Assembly (NCBI GenBank): GCA_022448365.1
Contig: JAKVCS010000001.1
Span: 620,001-684,000 of the forward strand
DNA: 64,000 bases
From: Saccharospirillaceae bacterium
GTDB taxonomy: Bacteria > Pseudomonadota > Gammaproteobacteria > Pseudomonadales > Oceanobacteraceae
Direction of reading: 5' to 3'
Positions 62,176 to 64,000 of the stretch are shown here, one piece after another. Within the stretch, counting starts at the first letter, position 1, and every line of letters starts with the position of its first letter. A program made the position numbers and the translations under genes. A model generated the notes under the pieces. It saw nothing but the letters and a program-made list of their open reading frames with translations, had not been told where the DNA came from and did not search any database.

Positions 62176-63423
62176 TCAGACTGCGCTTTGTTTGAGCGCG
62201 TTTTTATGCAGCCAATCTTTCACAATCAAGGCGGTCAGCGGAAAACTGACAATATACCAGCCCACCACCTCGGTACTGATACCCAACCACAGGGAGTAAG
62301 CGATGGCGACACCAATGGCAGAGTCCAGCTGATCCACCGCAATTGTAATCACCTTTCCCTGCTCCGGCAGTTCGCCAGCACCAATGCCCAAACGGCGTTT
62401 AATCAGCGAGTTCGGTAATTCACCGAACATATAACCCAGACCAGCGATGGCACCAGCAATCAGCAAAGAATGTCCGGCAAAGGGTGAATGGTCGCCTAAC
62501 AACCATTCCAATGGCAGTAAGACGAGCGCCCCCGCGGCCGTCAAAACCGGCACGACCAGAAAGCCACGCCAGGTTTTATTGGCACCAAACGCTGTTTTCC
62601 AGATCGGCTTAGCCAGCAGCGGAAAATAGTTGCGACTCACGACAACCATATGCAGCACGCCGCCAATTACAACCGGAATCTGAAGGTAAAAGGCTGTTAA
62701 TAACGCTTTTGCCAGGCCATCACTATCGCTGACCAACGTCCATAAGAGGAAGCCACCCAGAGTCAATGTCAGAATTTGTTGCAGCGAGCTGAACTTAAAG
62801 AAACGTGCTTTACGAACCATCAAGTAACTGAATACCGTCAGAGCAACAGCCAGTAATACCTTGGTTACCGGCATTGACACGAATCCCAGTGTGTTCAGCC
62901 ACAATAATGGGGCAATAATAAACAGACTCCAGAATACTGGCATACCCTGGTAGGCCAGACCATCAGCAGAAGTTTCGCTCACCGGTTCTTTCTGCTCATT
63001 GCCATGCTCTGCTGCATTGTCACCTGGCTTCGCAGCCTCTTCTTGTTGGTCTTCTCCCAGATTGCCGGTCTCATTAAATACCGACAACCGAATACAACCA
63101 CAGCCAACCATAAGCAGCAGCGGAATCATCCACCAACCATTAAAGCCCCATTGCATCAAAATCAGTGCCGGAGCCAACAGGTAGATCAATACATCCATAA
63201 AGCCGTCAAGATAGCGGCCAAAATTACGGGTTAAATTCCAGCGCCGGGCCAGCATGCCATCCAGTGCATCTGCAGTCATTGCCAAATACAGCAGCCCAAG
63301 GGCAGACATAATATGTTGTTGTAACACTTCGCTGATCGCCAATAACGTCAGCGGGACGCTTAATAAGGTGATGCAATCGACACGATTTAAGCGAATTAAC
63401 CACGGTGAATTTGTATTTGTCAT
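62176..63423 (-). CDS. CDP-alcohol phosphatidyltransferase fused to a CDP-archaeol synthase-like domain
   Basis: 415 residues. The N-terminal half (about 1-205) is a CDP-alcohol phosphatidyltransferase with the full D-x2-DG-x2-AR-x8-G-x3-D-x3-D motif: DALDGMLARR...GRYLDGFMD near residues 52-77. A charged linker (about 122-155, Glu/Ala/Gly-rich) interrupts its membrane helices. The C-terminal half (about 235-415) has 'FGANKTWRGFL', 'GELPNSLIKRRLGIGAGELP' and 'VDQLDSAIGVAIAY', motifs of the CarS/DUF46 cytidylyltransferase family. One protein could thus both make a CDP-activated lipid and transfer it to an alcohol. The substrates are unknown. Confidence 0.83.
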   Translation of the reverse strand: MTNTNSPWLIRLNRVDCITLLSVPLTLLAISEVLQQHIMSALGLLYLAMTADALDGMLARRWNLTRNFGRYLDGFMDVLIYLLAPALILMQWGFNGWWMIPLLLMVGCGCIRLSVFNETGNLGEDQQEEAAKPGDNAAEHGNEQKEPVSETSADGLAYQGMPVFWSLFIIAPLLWLNTLGFVSMPVTKVLLAVALTVFSYLMVRKARFFKFSSLQQILTLTLGGFLLWTLVSDSDGLAKALLTAFYLQIPVVIGGVLHMVVVSRNYFPLLAKPIWKTAFGANKTWRGFLVVPVLTAAGALVLLPLEWLLGDHSPFAGHSLLIAGAIAGLGYMFGELPNSLIKRRLGIGAGELPEQGKVITIAVDQLDSAIGVAIAYSLWLGISTEVVGWYIVSFPLTALIVKDWLHKNALKQSAV

Positions 63424-63633
63424 GTTTCACATCTTGTAAGAAATACAGATAACGCGAGCGGCATGTTTTTCAACGCTGCGACACAAAATGACAGGTTAGC
63501 TTTTGCATCGCTGACCAGCCAACATGGCAACACACACGGATGTGCGGTGTGCGCATGTTAGCAGCGCCTCCAAGAAGTAATAATGCCCCCTGGAGTGGCC
63601 GTGACAGAACATTATCCGCTTACTTTTTCCAAG

Positions 63634-64000
63634 CTAGTCTTTTTCGAAAACCAGCTCTTCCAGTTTATTTTTTAATTTGCCATCGGCTATTTGTTGTCGC
63701 AGTCCTGGTCGATCTATTTTACTGTTATGACGACCATCGACCGGCATTTCTTTCAATCGGATTAATAACCAGGATGCTGCTGGCATAAATTCTTCGATCA
63801 AAATTTCGATATCATCAAGAACATGGTCGCTGACAACAAACAGACAGAGCCTTTCGCCACACTGCACAGCGGCGCTGCGCTGAATTCCCGCTAACTGATC
63901 AAGCTGCTGTTCCAGTGGGAACGGCTGCATAAAACCGCTCTTTAACCGAATAGCGTCCACCAAACGGCCGGTTAACCACAGGCGTTGATCCGGATCAAAG
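63634..64000 (-). CDS. AMP-binding ligase, C-terminal fragment, OleC-like (runs off the right edge)
   Basis: The visible 122 codons run from 'FDPDQRLWLTGRLVDAIRLKSGFMQPFPLEQQ' to the TAG at 63634. 'LWLTGR..D.I' is the hinge and C-terminal start of ANL-superfamily adenylating enzymes (A8-like). 'EMPVDGRHNSKIDRPGLRQQ' matches the 'PVD.RHN.KI.R' end of OleC/fatty-acid ligase-type members, which activate long beta-hydroxy or fatty acids. It precedes the CDP-alcohol transferase fusion on the same strand, 210 bp away, so they could share a lipid pathway. Confidence 0.68.
   Translation of the reverse strand, partial: FDPDQRLWLTGRLVDAIRLKSGFMQPFPLEQQLDQLAGIQRSAAVQCGERLCLFVVSDHVLDDIEILIEEFMPAASWLLIRLKEMPVDGRHNSKIDRPGLRQQIADGKLKNKLEELVFEKD

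Noticed and set aside
1-64000. CRISPR arrays, rRNA genes or insertion sequences
   Set aside because: I saw no regularly spaced short repeats, rRNA signatures or transposase genes.

Overview
The window is a chromosomal segment of a Gram-negative gammaproteobacterium. It carries complete tol-pal, ruvCAB and rpsP-rimM-trmD-rplS blocks, bamC-dapA-purC, nadA, bepA, dsbC and hom. Gene order and moderate GC suggest a marine, Oceanospirillales-like host, but that placement is inference. Most genes lie on the minus strand, and many transcription units end in strong stem-loops with T tracts. Layout: (1) 1-4.7 kb is the leading part of a Tad/Flp pilus locus read leftwards: flp pilin, cpaB, cpaC secretin, cpaD-like, cpaE, and the start of the cpaF ATPase running off the left edge. 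A perfect inverted repeat just behind flp may separate pilin expression from the machinery genes. (2) 4.8-14.3 kb holds two divergent lipoprotein genes. One encodes 2239 residues with 12 tandem repeats of about 88 residues in a higher-order pattern, a helical region and four DUF1566/Lcl-like domains. The other encodes 790 residues with a poly-Asp linker, a propeller-like part and an Ig-like C-terminus. (3) 14.45-21.6 kb is a complete-looking filamentous (inovirus-type) prophage of about 7.02 kb in the 3' half of an elongator tRNA-Met gene, flanked by a 107-bp repeat (87 bp identical, 105/107 overall). It encodes a tyrosine integrase, Rep, Zot/pI, a DUF2523/pVI-like protein, a pIII-like adsorption protein, the pVIII major coat, two tiny overlapping membrane proteins, a candidate ssDNA-binding protein, one unknown protein and a divergent DNA-binding regulator. 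It has no secretin gene, so export would need a host secretin. (4) 21.8-43.6 kb is mostly housekeeping: moeA, rlmF, a PiT phosphate transporter, Yip1, TatD, msrA, metallo-beta-lactamase proteins, phoD, an exoribonuclease II gene broken by a one-base frameshift, an outer-membrane barrel, purC, bamC, dapA, a PerM-like permease, tusA-like, bepA and nadA. (5) 43.8-56.5 kb has two identical tRNA-Lys genes, ybgC-tolQRAB-pal-cpoB, ruvCAB, small envelope and unknown genes, a methyltransferase, mltC and a DUF1329 gene. (6) 56.8-64 kb has hom, gcvR-like, dsbC, the rpsP operon, and a fusion of a CDP-alcohol phosphatidyltransferase with a CDP-archaeol-synthase-like domain, preceded by the 3' end of an AMP-ligase gene with an OleC-like tail. 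The most notable items are the prophage with its two unlisted mini-genes and hairpin-rich candidate origin, the higher-order repeat giant lipoprotein, the lipid-enzyme fusion, and the frameshifted rnb. I saw no CRISPR array, rRNA or insertion sequence.
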